Source of the DNA: Prunella strophiata
Lineage: Eukaryota > Chordata > Aves > Passeriformes > Prunellidae
Reading direction: 5' to 3'
Assembly: GCA_036583965.1 (NCBI GenBank)
Contig: JAZBQD010000001.1
Span: 20,256,941 to 20,320,940 of the forward strand
DNA length: 64,000 nucleotides
The stretch's first letter is position 1; every line of letters starts with the position of its first letter. Shown piece by piece: positions 10,939 through 22,515 of the stretch. The notes under the pieces were generated by a model. That model searched no databases, had not been told where the DNA came from, and was given only the letters and a program-made list of their open reading frames with translations. Position numbers and translations under genes: made by a program.

Positions 10939-11885
10939 AAATTGTGAATGGAAATTGTGCAATCCATGGAAATTGTGAATGGAAATTGTGCAATCCAGGG
11001 AAATTGTGAATAGAATTTGTGCAATCCAGGGAAATTGTGAATGGAAATTGTGCAATCCAGGAAATTTTAAATGGAACCTGTGTCTTCCATGGAAATTGTG
11101 AATGGAAATTGTGCAATCCAGGGAAATTGAGAATGGAAATTGTGCAATCCAAGGAATTTGAAATGGAACCTGTGCAATCCAGGAAATTTTAAATGGAAGC
11201 TGTGCAATTGTGAATGCAACCTGTGCAATCCAGGGAAATTGTAAATGAAAATTGTGCAATCCAGGGAATATTTTAAATGGAACCTGTTCAATCCAGGAAA
11301 TTGTGAATGGAAAAATTGTGCAATCCAGGAAAATTGTTAGTGCAACCTGTGCAATCCAGGGAATTGTGAATGGAACCTGTTCAATCCAGGGAATATTTTA
11401 AATGGAATCTGTTCAATCCAGGGAATATTTTAAATGGAACCTGTTCAATCCAGGGAATTGTGAATGGAACCTGGGAAATCCAGGGAATATTTTAAATGGA
11501 ACCTGTTCAATCCAGGGAATATTTTAAATGGAACCTGTTCAATCCAGGGAATATTTTAAATGGAACCTGTTCAATCCAGATAATTGTGAATGGAACCTGG
11601 GAAATCCAGGGAATTTTAAATAGAACCTGTTCAATCCAGGGAATTGTGAATGGAACCTGGGAAATCCAGGGAATATTTTAAATGGAATCTGTTCAATCCA
11701 GGGAATATTTTAAATGGAACCTGTTCAATCCAGGGAATTTTAAATGGAACCTGTGCAATCCAGGGAATATTTTAAATGGAATCTGGGCAGTCCAGGGAAT
11801 ATTTTAAATGGAACCTGTGCAGTCCAGGGAATATTTTAAATGGAATCTGTTCAATCCAGGGAATATTTTAAATGGAACCTGTGCT
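10939..11885. repeat. 31/32-bp minisatellite, about 30 copies
   Basis: Two unit types share the core CAATCCAGGGAA. On the left the unit is ATGGAAATTGTG plus core plus ATTGTGA. On the right it is ATGGAACCTGTT plus core plus TATTTTAA. The change from one to the other is gradual between about 11160 and 11400. The array probably extends leftward into the gap. Confidence 0.93.
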
Positions 11886-12989
11886 GTCCAGGGGATGTTC
11901 CTCATGGCAGGGGTGAGGATCAGGGTGCAGGGGTGCCCTCAGCCCCTCTGGCAGTGCCCAGGGGTGGGTGGATGTGGCCCTGGGGGTGGTGCTGGGGGGT
12001 GGCTGCACTGGATGACCCCAAAGGGCATTTTTCCAAACTCTGCTGGGACTCTGGGATCCCTCTGCTGAGGTGCCAGGCATCTCCCAGCAGAGCTGCAGCA
12101 GAGTTTGCTGGGCACTGCCCAGGGCAGGGGATCTGGGCAGTGTTTTTGGCATCTCCAGGGCTGGGGGAGCTTTGGGGTTTAACCCCAAACCAGCAAAGCC
12201 CCGTTCCCTTCACAAGCTCAATTCCAGCCAGGAACTGCTCCTATTCCAGGCTGAAGCGTTCCATGAATTCACAAGGATGAAAGGACACCCAGAGTCTCCC
12301 AGGAGACATTTTAGAACATTTATGAAAACCACTGATAAAGTTAAATCCCATTAGTTCTGGGCTGGCCCTGGACATTTGTCACACGGAGAAGTCCCCTGAG
12401 CTGGGGACAGCCTGGCTCTGAGTGATGCTTGATGGCTTTTCCCTGGGGTATCCCTGCTCCCACAAGTGGCACTGACCTGGCAGGGCTGTGCCTTTGCCTG
12501 GGATGCAATCTTTGGGCTGGGATGCAGTTTTGAAGCTGCCTTTTCCAGGCACGAGCTCCCCTATCCTTGGCACTGCCACCACCTCAGGTTTTGTGTGCCC
12601 ATCAAGCAACAAAACTGAGCCCCTGCAATGGCAGCAGGATGCCAGAGTGTGCCCTCAGTGCTGAGCAGTGGTTCCTGCTATGTTTAACACAGCCCAGAGC
12701 TCCTGAGCTGGCTGCTGGGCTCTCACCCCAGCTCCAGGGACCATCATGGAGGTTTCCTTTAAGGAGATTTTCTTTCTCCAGGCAGACCAAATCCAGGTAA
12801 CAACAAACCTGCCCTGGGCAGGGCTGTGAACAGCTGAGTGTTGAGCAGAGCAGGGGTGCCCTGAGCAGGTGGGACACCCCTGGGGGCTCTGAGGCTGTGG
12901 GATCAGTGAGAGATTTCCTCCAAACAACCCCAAGGTTCACCAGAGAGCTGGGAACGAGGGCTGGAGAAGGGTCCCTGTGCCCAGCCCTG
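11886..12989. other. GC-rich unique sequence
   Basis: This is single-copy, GC-rich sequence with overlapping open frames on both strands, the longest being a minus-strand frame that runs through the neighbouring CR1. I recognise no protein family, no start-donor-acceptor arrangement and no tandem unit. Confidence 0.4.
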
Positions 12990-13185
12990 GCACAGGGTGC
13001 CCAGAGCAGCTGTGGCTGCCCCTGGATCCCTGGCAGTGCCCAAGGCAGGTTGGACATCTGGGGCTGAGGAAGCACCTGGGACAGTGGGAGGTGTCCCTGC
13101 CATGGCAGGGGTGGCTCTGGGGGGGATTTGGGGTCTCTCCCAACCCAAACCCTGCTGGATTCCCTGGTTCCCTGCCCTCCCTGGG
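12990..13185 (+). mobile_element. CR1 LINE 3' end
   Basis: CACAGGGTGCCCAGAGCAGC, then CCCTGGCAGTGCCCAAGGC, GGTGTCCCTGCCATGGCAGG and CTCTCCCAACCCAAACCCTG form the CR1 3' region in sense orientation. The antisense frame through it reads VGRDPKSPP...PWQGHLPLSQ, a translation that recurs at the other CR1 copies in this window and is not a gene. Confidence 0.88.
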
Positions 13186-14111
13186 CTGCCCCAGCTCTGT
13201 CACTCCCTGGATCCTCCCCAGCCCTGCTGGCAGAGTTTGTCCCCTGGGCCAGGCTCCAGTCCCTGCAGGGAAATGCCTGATTGAAGCTTGTTACAGACAA
13301 CATAAAAGTCTGCTTTTTCTTGAAGAATCAAACCAGAAAATGTGTCTTATCTCCCACTTCTGCAGCCTCCTCCGGGTCAGGGCTCAGCTCAGAGCTTTCT
13401 GTGGAGATTTTCCTGTGATCCCAGGATCCTTCTCTCTTTTTTTTTTGCCTGTCTCCAGCTTCAAACCCAGCAGCTTGCACGTGTCCTTTCCACATGCCTT
13501 TGTTTTTTGGGGTGAGTGTGTTTATCTGCAGCCTGGAAACCATGATTAGCAGCACTGTCCTGCTCCACCATGGAGCACAGTGAATCCAACCCACTGATTT
13601 AAGGGCAAGACAAAGGGAATTTCTGGGAGGAGGAAGTTTTTCAGTGGGTTAGGGGGGGGGAAAAAGGCTGGGAAAGAATAAAGAGGATAAATTGTGGTAG
13701 ATAAATTAAAATGAAAAAGATCAGCTATTATGCAAAACTCTCCTGGTGTACATCATAAACGTTTGCTTTTTTATAGAGTCCCCACCACTGCAAATGCACT
13801 GCTGGCTATGAGAACATCTTAATAAAGGCCATTAAAACTCATTTCTCTGATATATATTCTAAAGGGGAAAAAATCCAGAAATCATTTATAATGCTTATTA
13901 CCACTGCAGGAACAATCCTTAAAGGTCTCTGGCAGGGAGTTCTTCTTTGAGAGGTTTTTATTGGGAAAAAAAAACCTTCCCTGGAGCCTTTTGGGGTGAT
14001 TTGGGCTGGGCTGGGGGGTTAAACAGGCTGGGGCTCCACTGGAATATTCACCCCAGGAGTGTGCAGCATGTCCTGGCTCTGCAAAGCTCCAGGAGCAGCC
14101 AGAGGAACACA
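13186..14111. other. Unique sequence with a candidate conserved element
   Basis: This is non-coding. The part at about 13690-13930 is AT-rich and non-repetitive, with ATTATGCAAAAC (octamer-like) and several AATAAAGG/CATTAAAAC runs. It has the texture of conserved non-coding DNA, but conservation cannot be measured from one sequence. Confidence 0.35.
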
Positions 14112-16497
14112 GAGAGGAGAGAGGGGATAACCTAGAGAGGGGGTAACCTAGAGAGGGATAACCTAGAGAGGGATAACCTAGAGAGGGATAACCTAGAGAG
14201 GGGGATAACCTAGAGGGGGATAACCTAGAGGGGGATAACCTAGAGGGGGATAACCTAGAGAGGGGGATAACCTAGAGGGGGATAACCTAGAGAGAGGGAT
14301 AACCTAGAGAGGGGGATAACCTAGAGAGGGATAACCTAGAGAGAGGGATAACCTAGAGAGGGATAACCTAGAGAGGGGGATAACTAGAGAGGGGGATAAC
14401 CTAGAGAGGGATAACCTAGAGAGGGGGATAACCTAGAGAGAGGGATAACCTAGAGAGGGATAACCTAGAGAGGGGGATAACCTAGAGAGGGATAACCTAG
14501 AGGGGGATAACCTAGAGAGGGGGATAACCTAGAGAGAGGATAACCTAGAGAGGGATAACCTAGAGAGGGGATAACCTAGAGAGAGGGATAACCTAGAGAG
14601 GGGGATAACCTAGAGAGGGATAACCTAGAGAGGGATACCTAGAGAGGGATACCTAGAGAGGGATAACCTAGAGAGGGGATAACCTAGAGAGGATAACCTA
14701 GAGAGGGATCACCTAGAGAGGGATAACCTAGAGGGGGATAACCTAGAGAGAGGGATAACCTAGAGGGGGATAACCTAGAGAGAGGGATAACCTAGAGAGG
14801 GATACCTAGAGAGGGATACCTAGAGAGGGATAACCTAGAGAGGATAACCTAGAGAGGGATACCTAGAGAGGGATAACCTAGAGGGGGATAACCTAGAGGG
14901 GGATAACCTAGAGGGGGATAACCTAGAGGGGGATAACCTAGAGAGGGATAACCTAGAGGGGGATAACCTAGAGGGGGATAACCTAGAGAGGGATACCTAG
15001 AGAGGGATACCTAGAGAGGGATACCTAGAGAGGGATACCTAGAGAGGGATACCTAGAGAGGGATACCTAGAGAGGGATAACCTAGAGGGGGATAACCTAG
15101 AGGGGGATAACCTAGAGAGGGATCACCTAGAGAGGGATACCTAGAGAGGGATACCTAGAGAGGGGGATAACCTAGAGAGGATAACCTAGAGAGAGGATAA
15201 CCTAGAGAGGGGATAACCTAGAGGGGGATAACCTAGAGGGGGATAACCTAGAGGGGGATAACCTAGAGGGGGATAACCTAGAGGGGGATAACCTAGAGAG
15301 GGATAACCTAGAGGGGGATAACCTAGAGAGGGATACCTAGAGAGGGGGATACCTAGAGAGGGATAACCTAGAGGGGGATAACCTAGAGAGGATAACCTAG
15401 AGAGGGGGATAACCTAGAGGGGGATAACCTAGAGAGGATAACCTAGAGAGGATAACCTAGAGAGGATAACCTAGAGAGAGGGATAACCTAGAGGGGGATA
15501 ACCTAGAGGGGGATAACCTAGAGAGGATAACCTAGAGAGGGATAACCTAGAGAGGATAACCTAGAGAGGGATACCTAGAGAGGGGGATAACCTAGAGAGG
15601 ATAACCTAGAGAGGGATACCTAGAGAGGGATAACCTAGAGAGGATAACCTAGAGAGAGGGATAACCTAGAGAGGGGGATACCTAGAGAGGGATAACCTAG
15701 AGGGGGATAACCTAGAGAGGGATACCTAGAGAGGGATAACCTAGAGAGAGGATAACCTAGAGAGAGGATAACCTAGAGAGGATAACCTAGAGAGGATAAC
15801 CTAGAGAGGGGATAACCTAGAGGGGGATAACCTAGAGAGGATAACCTAGAGAGGATAACCTAGAGAGGGGATAACCTAGAGAGGGATACCTAGAGAGGGA
15901 TACCTAGAGAGGGATAACCTAGAGAGAGGATAACCTAGAGAGGGGATAACCTAGAGAGGGATACCTAGAGAGGGGGATACCTAGAGAGGGATAACCTAGA
16001 GGGGGATAACCTAGAGAGGGATACCTAGAGAGGGATCACCTAGAGAGGGATACCTAGAGAGGGATAACCTAGAGAGGATAACCTAGAGAGGGATAACTAG
16101 AGAGGGGGATACCTAGAGAGGGATAACCTAGAGAGAGGATAACCTAGAGAGGGATAACCTAGAGAGGGGGATACCTAGAGAGGGGGATACCTAGAGAGGG
16201 ATAACCTAGAGAGGGATCACCTAGAGAGGGATACCTAGAGAGGGATAACCTAGAGGGGGATAACCTAGAGAGGATAACCTAGAGAGGATAACCTAGAGAG
16301 GATAACCTAGAGAGGATAACCTAGAGAGGATAACCTAGAGAGGGATACCTAGAGAGGGATAACCTAGAGGGGGATAACCTAGAGAGGGGATAACCTAGAG
16401 GGGGATAACCTAGAGGGGGATAACCTAGAGGGGGATAACCTAGAGAGGATAACCTAGAGAGGATAACCTAGAGAGGATAACCTAGAGAGGGATAAAC
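14112..16497. repeat. 15-17-bp purine-rich minisatellite, about 150 copies
   Basis: The unit GGATAACCTAGAGAG is followed by zero to three extra G/A bases, with shorter variants lacking AA (GGATACC) and others having AGAGGGGG. About 2.4 kb in total. Variant types are intermingled, with runs of the same type (for example several consecutive GGATACCTAGAGAG at about 14990-15070), as expected from repeated local slippage or unequal exchange. Each unit carries CTAG and the plus strand is purine-rich. Confidence 0.96.
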
Positions 16498-17538
16498 CTG
16501 GGCTGTCCCAGGGTGGCCCCTCAGCCCTTTCCTGCCTTTCCTGGCTGCTCACTTGTGTGCCAGGACAGAGAACCCTGGATTTTGGGATTCTGAGCTGTGG
16601 GGTGAGGCTGTCTCATCCCTGCTGGCCTGCTCAGGACCCAGGGGTGCAAATAAAACACCAGGGGAATATGTATTGGAAGCCTGTGCTTGTGATGAAAATC
16701 CCTTTTAAATGCCGATTATCTTGCTATTTATGCTCCAGGTTAGTTACAGATTTTAATGGCCACGTGGGAAAATAAACTGTGGGAACAGAAGCATGGAGGG
16801 AATGTTCACCAGGGCTTGGGCTGGGCAGCTCTGGCTTCCACTGCTCTGCCTGGAGCCATAAATCACAGCCCAGATCCCCAAAAAACCCTTTAAATGTGGC
16901 ACAAACAAGGCCAGGCTGGGGTTTATGAGATTTCTTGTGCTGAGGGAGGAAGGAATGAAGCCACGCTCTGGAAACTCTTAATGAGCCTCAGAATTAGCAG
17001 CAGATAACGAGGCTGGGCTTCACCTCCTTCCAGCAGGACCCCACTGCTGAGCCCCTTTGCAGGGCATTTTATCCCTGCCTGGAGATTCCTGTGGCCAGGT
17101 TTTATCCATGGCAATAACAAGGGACTCCCCTGGAGGCTTCTGTGTGACTGAGCAAAAAGGAGAACTGAGTTTGTGCAGACAAAATGCTCCTCTGGTGCAG
17201 GAAGGGGCTGAGCTCAGGAGTTTGATCCCTGCTGCTCCCTCCCTCTCTTCTCCTTTGGGAGGTTCCTGGGCATTTTGTAAAGCTTCACAAGTAAGAAATC
17301 TCACATTAAAATAATTACTTTAATGTTCCACATTTAAAATTTCTTCCTGTTGCACTGAGGGATGATGGGTTATGTGATTTGGGACTAATTCAGGACTCAC
17401 TTTTGGGCTGACCAGGGTTAGTTTAGGACTAACTAGGTTTAGAACTATTTTTAGGACTAACATTTTAGTGCTGATATTTCAGGACTGCTCAGGTCTTTGT
17501 TTCAGAATACCTTTGGAGGAGCCTGGGTTTCATCTGAT
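16498..17538. other. Unique non-coding sequence
   Basis: This is single-copy sequence. The part at 16640-16780 is AT-rich with an E-box (CCACGTGG) and has the look of a possible regulatory element. No exon, transposon or tandem unit is recognised. Confidence 0.35.
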
Positions 17539-17724
17539 GAAATGGGGAAAGAGAAGGGGAAATGCAGCTGGGAAATTGGGATAAAAAGGAGGCTGTGTCC
17601 TCCAACAATTGGAGACTCAGGGGATGCCCCATGGCCTCTCCCTTTATTGGAATAAAGCAAAAGGACTCCTCTGTCTCCTTTTTGGACATCAACCTCTGAT
17701 GTTTGTGCATTCATTTTCCTAACA
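17539..17724 (+). mobile_element. LTR family B, 3' fragment
   Basis: In reverse complement it matches the left parts of the LTRs at 34214 and 48165: GAAATGGGGAAAGAG, then GGATGCCCCATGGCCTCTCC, CTTTATTGGAATAAAGCAAA and a terminal CATTTTCCTAACA (others end CCTGACA). The AATAAAG signal is intact. The U3 part on the left is missing. Confidence 0.8.
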
Positions 17725-18360
17725 CCCATGTCCATGAATTTCCCAAAGCTGCTCCACTTTTCCCTTTTCACTTTTCCCCGATTCCTGGCTCTGCAGCAGA
17801 GCAGGAACTTTGCTGCAGGCCAGAGCCCCCCAGAAAGGCTGGGCTGGAAGGAATCCTTTGAGCTGTAAAGGCAAACCCTTGAAGGTCAAATCCCTGACTG
17901 TCCTGCCCCCTTCCTTCCTGTGCCTCCATTTCCGTGCTGGGCACTGAGTGGAAAAGATGCCCTGAGCTGTAATTACAGAGGATTATGGCACAATAACTCC
18001 CCTGCAAGACAGCTGGGACAGGCACAGGGCTCATCCATCCCCAGGCAATGTCCTGGAGCTGGGCCAGCCTGGCAGCAGCAGCAGCCTCCCTGCCTCTGAT
18101 GGATGGAAGGGGAGCAGGCACTGCTGCCCTGCCTGGCACCCAGCCTGGCATGGCAGGAAGGGAGGGCTGGGGAAGGACACACCAGCAGCCCTGCAGGTTG
18201 TTTCCTGAGGAGTGGGGACAGAAAATTGCATTTCTGTGGTTAGAGCTGAGCCTGCAGCTCAGCAGGACTGAGCTCAGCAGGGCTGGAGGCAGAGCTTGGG
18301 TCCCCCGTGCACCAAATTTCCACTGGGCAGGGCTAAAACTGTGGGGATGGGGGAGGACAG
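17725..18360. other. Unique non-coding sequence
   Basis: This is GC-rich single-copy sequence between the LTR fragment and the 21-bp array. Long frames from the array run through it on both strands, but the non-repeat parts show no recognisable domain. Confidence 0.4.
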
Positions 18361-19797
18361 CAGGGGACACCAGGGTGGCACCAGGGGACACCAGGGTGGC
18401 ACCAGGGGACACCAGGGTGGCACCAGGGGACACCAGGGTGGCACCAGGGGACACCAGGGTGGCACCAGGGGACACCAGGGTGGCACCAGGGGACACCAGG
18501 GTGGCACCAGGGGACACCAGGGTGGCACCAGGGGACACCAGGGTGGCACCAGGGGACACCAGGGTGGCACCAGGGGACACCAGGGTGGCACCAGGGGACA
18601 CCAGGGTGGCACCAGGGGACACCAGGGTGGCACCAGGGGACACCAGGGTGGCACCAGGGGACACCAGGGTGGCACCAGGGGACACCAGGGTGGCACCAGG
18701 GGACACCAGGGTGGCACCAGGGGACACCAGGGTGGCACCAGGGGACACCAGGGTGGCACCAGGGGACACCAGGGTGGCACCAGGGGACACCAGGGTGGCA
18801 CCAGGGGACACCAGGGTGGCACCAGGGGACACCAGGGTGGCACCAGGGGACACCAGGGTGGCACCAGGGGACACCAGGGTGGCACCAGGGGACACCAGGG
18901 TGGCACCAGGGGACACCAGGGTGGCACCAGGGGACACCAGGGTGGCACCAGGGGACACCAGGGTGGCACCAGGGGACACCAGGGTGGCACCAGGGGACAC
19001 CAGGGTGGCACCAGGGGACACCAGGGTGGCACCAGGGGACACCAGGGTGGCACCAGGGGACACCAGGGTGGCACCAGGGGACACCAGGGTGGCACCAGGG
19101 GACACCAGGGTGGCACCAGGGGACACCAGGGTGGCACCAGGGGACACCAGGGTGGCACCAGGGGACACCAGGGTGGCACCAGGGGACACCAGGGTGGCAC
19201 CAGGGGACACCAGGGTGGCACCAGGGGACACCAGGGTGGCACCAGGGGACACCAGGGTGGCACCAGGGGACACCAGGGTGGCACCAGGGGACACCAGGGT
19301 GGCACCAGGGGACACCAGGGTGGCACCAGGGGACACCAGGGTGGCACCAGGGGACACCAGGGTGGCACCAGGGGACACCAGGGTGGCACCAGGGGACACC
19401 AGGGTGGCACCAGGGGACACCAGGGTGGCACCAGGGGACACCAGGGTGGCACCAGGGGACACCAGGGTGGCACCAGGGGACACCAGGGTGGCACCAGGGG
19501 ACACCAGGGTGGCACCAGGGGACACCAGGGTGGCACCAGGGGACACCAGGGTGGCACCAGGGGACACCAGGGTGGCACCAGGGGACACCAGGGTGGCACC
19601 AGGGGACACCAGGGTGGCACCAGGGGACACCAGGGTGGCACCAGGGGACACCAGGGTGGCACCAGGGGACACCAGGGTGGCACCAGGGGACACCAGGGTG
19701 GCACCAGGGGACACCAGGGTGGCACCAGGGGACACCAGGGTGGCACCAGGGGACACCAGGGTGGCACCAGGGGACACCAGGGTGGCACCAGGGGACA
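18361..19797. repeat. 21-bp minisatellite, about 68 near-identical copies
   Basis: The unit GGACACCAGGGTGGCACCAG plus G repeats for about 1.43 kb, and I can see no substitution or indel in any copy; the text repeats exactly every 420 bases. Because 21 is divisible by three and the unit has no stop codon in most frames, five long open frames result, up to 680 codons, with heptapeptides such as GDTRVAP (plus) and VSPGATL (minus). These frames have no other protein features. Confidence 0.98.
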
Positions 19798-19829
19798 CCT
19801 GAGGGCACACTGGGAAGAGTTGCCAGTTA

Positions 19830-19972
19830 ATGCTAATAATTATAATATGATTATTATTATTATATATTATTATATAATTATTATAATTAGTATATAATTA
19901 TAATATTGATTATAAGTATGATAATGATACTAATAATTATATAATAATGATGATATAATAATGATATATGGA
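19830..19972. repeat. AT-rich low-complexity tract
   Basis: About 140 bases made almost only of A and T (TAATAATTATAATATGATTA-type), 30 bases after the end of the GC-rich 21-bp array. It is simple-sequence DNA with no gene. Confidence 0.9.
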
Positions 19973-20157
19973 GGAAGAGCAGCTTGATGGCTGTTGGGTT
20001 GTCCAGTGGCATTGAGGAGGTGGCACTGTCACCCTCCAGTGACACTGGCATTTCAGAAAACTATAAATGGAGTCAGATTTCAATGAACTTCCTCTTTTTG
20101 CTCTCTCTCACACCTTGCAAAGAGCTGCTGTCCATGTTGTGTTGTTTGTGCTCCACA
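19971..20157 (+). mobile_element. LTR family C, short LTR-like copy
   Basis: It is the same element as 41746-41935, with roughly a tenth of positions differing. Shared marks are GGAAGAGCA, CTTGATGG, GTTGGGTTGTCCAGTGGCAT, a TATAAATGGAGTCAG box and a terminal TCCACA. The left TGTGGG terminus is lost in the AT-rich tract. The AATAAA of the other copy is CAATGAAC here. Confidence 0.6.
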
Positions 20158-20214
20158 GTGACAGATTCCCACCCAACACAGAGGCTGTAAATCAGATCTG
20201 CCACTGCCAGGGTG

Positions 20215-20555
20215 GCCATGGAGCTGCTGCAGGGCTGGAGCCCCTCTGGAGCCAGCCTGGCACACCTGGGGGTGCTCACCTGGAGAGGAGCAGCTCCAGG
20301 GAGAGCTCAGAGCCCTGCCAGGGCCTGAAGGGGCTCCAGGAGAGCTGCAGAGGGACTGGGGACAAGGATGGAGGGACAGGACCCAGGGAATGGCTCCCAG
20401 TGCCAGAGGGCAGGGCTGGATGGGAGATTGGGAATTGGGAATTGTTCCCTGGCAGGGTGGGCAGGGCTGGCACAGGGTGCCCAGAGCAGCTGTGGCTGCC
20501 CCTGCATCCCTGGCAGTGCCCAAGGCCAGGCTGGACACTGGGGCTGGAGCAGCCT
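20215..20555 (+). mobile_element. CR1 LINE 3' region, end missing
   Basis: Sense-orientation CR1: GGGCTGGAGCCCCTCTGGAG, GAGCTGCAGAGGGACTGGGG, TTCCCTGGCAGGGTGGGCAG and CCCTGGCAGTGCCCAAGGCC. It stops at CTGGAGCAGCCTGG, before the CCATGGCAGGG segment and terminal octamers. Loss of the 3' end is the opposite of the usual 5' truncation, so a later deletion is likely. Confidence 0.85.
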
Positions 20556-21384
20556 GGCAACTCCTCTCTGCTCTCTGTTCCACACCTGCAGCTTTTTCAT
20601 TGGAAAAATGAATTGATTGTGGGGCAGAACAATGTTATAAATCAAGCTGTATTTCTGTTCCAGTGACAAAGGGAGAGCATGCTTTCTATATGCTAAATAT
20701 ATTCATGGCTTATATTAGAGTAACATTGCTTAAATTGATGATATTTATCAGTGGGGGAAAACAAATTGTTATATACAGGAGAAAATAATTAAAGGGGGGG
20801 AAGAGTGATGGTGGCATCCCAGCAGTGGGGTCTGGGCTGTCTGAACAGAAATATTGATGTGCTTTTGGGTGTGTGTCAAGGAGAAACGGAGAGAGAGGGG
20901 CAATTTCTGCTCCAGTTATAACTCCAACCCCCTTTAACCACAGTCACACTCAGGCAGGATGAAATTCCATCTCCAGCTGCCTGCCCTGCCTCTGACTGGC
21001 AGAGAAAAATCCCTCCCAGGAGAATTTCTGTTCCTTTCTCCTGCCAACCCTGAGTGCCCCAGCTCCTGTGTCCCTGGGAGAAGGGGAGAGCAGCCTGGGC
21101 CCTGGAGGGGTCCCTGCAGTGAGCCCAGGGGGCTCTTCCACTCCAGAAGGGCTCCTCCAGCCCTTCCCCTCCTTCCCCCAGCTCTCAGAAGCTGGCTGTG
21201 CTCCCCAGGGGGAGAATTCCTCTGGGAATGCTCAGGCCAGGAGCTGCTGCTCCCATGGGAATGGGGAGAATTCCATCCCATGTTCCTGCAGCACGGGGGT
21301 TTCAAGGCCAGGAGAGCACATCTGGCAACATCTGGAGTGCAGGAGGTGTTGCAGCATCCCTGCAGGAGTCCAGAAGGTGGCACA
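20556..21384. other. Unique sequence with an AT-rich candidate regulatory segment
   Basis: The part at about 20620-20790 is AT-rich and non-repetitive (GCTAAATATATTCATGGCTT). The rest is GC-rich single-copy DNA. No exon is recognised. Confidence 0.35.
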
Positions 21385-21572
21385 TGGAATGGTTTGGGTG
21401 GGAAGGGACCTCAAATCCCCCCCAGTGCCACCCCTGCCATGGCAGGGACACCTCCCACTGTCCCAGGCTGCTCCCAGCCCCAGTGTCCAGCCTGGCCTTG
21501 GGCACTGCCAGGGATCCAGGGGCAGCCACAGCTGCTCTGAGTAAAGACTTTCTTCCTAATTGAAACCTACAC
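21385..21572 (-). mobile_element. CR1 LINE 3' end
   Basis: The plus strand reads GGTTTGGGTGGGAAGGGACC, CACCCCTGCCATGGCAGGGA, GGCCTTGGGCACTGCCAGGG and AAAGACTTTCTTCCTAATTG, the antisense of the CR1 3' region extending into the segment upstream of it. No coding remnant is visible. Confidence 0.9.
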
Positions 21573-22164
21573 CCAAAATTGGGAATGTTTAGAAAATGTC
21601 TCTCCAGCCTTTCCAAACTCTCCGTGCTTATTTTTCACTCAGGTTCCTTTACAGATGTTGTTCTGAACAGAAAACAGCTTGTAAACAGGGGGAAAATGGA
21701 AATTTCCTCAGTGCAATGGAAATGGGAGTGATCTACAGCTCTGGGTATAAAATATTCTGTGTAAAACTCCACTATTTGCAAAAGCAGATGTGGCTCTGCG
21801 TTCTACATGGAACTCACACATTCCATTAAGGAACATAAAATGCTGGCATCAATTGCAGGGGAAGAAGGGTTTGCTTGAGTTAATAGAGCTGGGGAAACAG
21901 GTGAATGGGATTTTGCAGTTGATGGAGCTGCTCTGGAGGAGAATAATTCCTGGGCACGCCGTGCAATCCATCACCAGCCCGGGGAGGGAGTGGGAACTGG
22001 GGAGAATTCCCATCCACGAGGAGATTTTGTGCTGGAGCTCAGCACAAATGGCTTTGCTGCCCTGTGCCAGCAGCACAGGGGGCAGCCCTGGGGCACCCAG
22101 GCAGGGATGGGGGCACAGGATGGGGGCATTTCACTTTTCCCAGTTGTTTGCACGTGGAACTGCA
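21573..22164. other. Unique non-coding sequence
   Basis: This is single-copy sequence between two CR1 copies. Open frames on both strands are short and unrecognised. Confidence 0.4.
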
Positions 22165-22515
22165 GTAATTCCTGAAGTGTTTGGGATTGTTCAGGCTGGA
22201 GAAAGGAGCCTTGGGGGGAGCTAATTCTGCCCTTCCAGTGCCTGGGAGAACAGTGCAGAGGGACTGGGGACAAGGATGGAGGGACAGGACACAGGGGATG
22301 GCTCCCAGTGCCAGAGGGCAGGGCTGGGTGGGAGATTGGGAATTAGGAATTCCTGCCTGGGCTGGGATTGCCAGAGCAGCTGTGGCTGCCCCTGGGTCCC
22401 TGGCAGTGCCCAGGCCAGGCTGGAGCTCCCTGGCACAGTGGGAGGTGTCCCTGCCATGGCACTGGGTGGGCTTTGAGGTCCCTCCCAACCCAACCCAGCC
22501 CATCTGGAGTTCTCT
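22165..22515 (+). mobile_element. CR1 LINE 3' region
   Basis: Sense-orientation CR1 from AGTGTTTGGGATTGTTCAGG through GCAGAGGGACTGGGGACAAG, CCCTGGCAGTGCCC, GTGTCCCTGCCATGGCACTG and TGAGGTCCCTCCCAACCC to a degenerate end near TTCTCTGATTCCC. It has a small internal deletion after CCATGGCA. Confidence 0.88.

Noticed and set aside
12602..13303. 233-codon minus-strand frame
   Set aside because: Its centre (VGRDPKSPP...PWQGHLPLSQ) is the antisense translation of CR1, the same peptide seen at other CR1 copies.
17768..19897. Open frames of 491-680 codons on both strands with GDTRVAP, VSPGATL, HQGGTRG or PPWCPLV repeats
   Set aside because: Five frames are open at once because a 21-base unit keeps the frame. 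There is no signal peptide, domain or codon-position variation, and the copies are identical at the DNA level.
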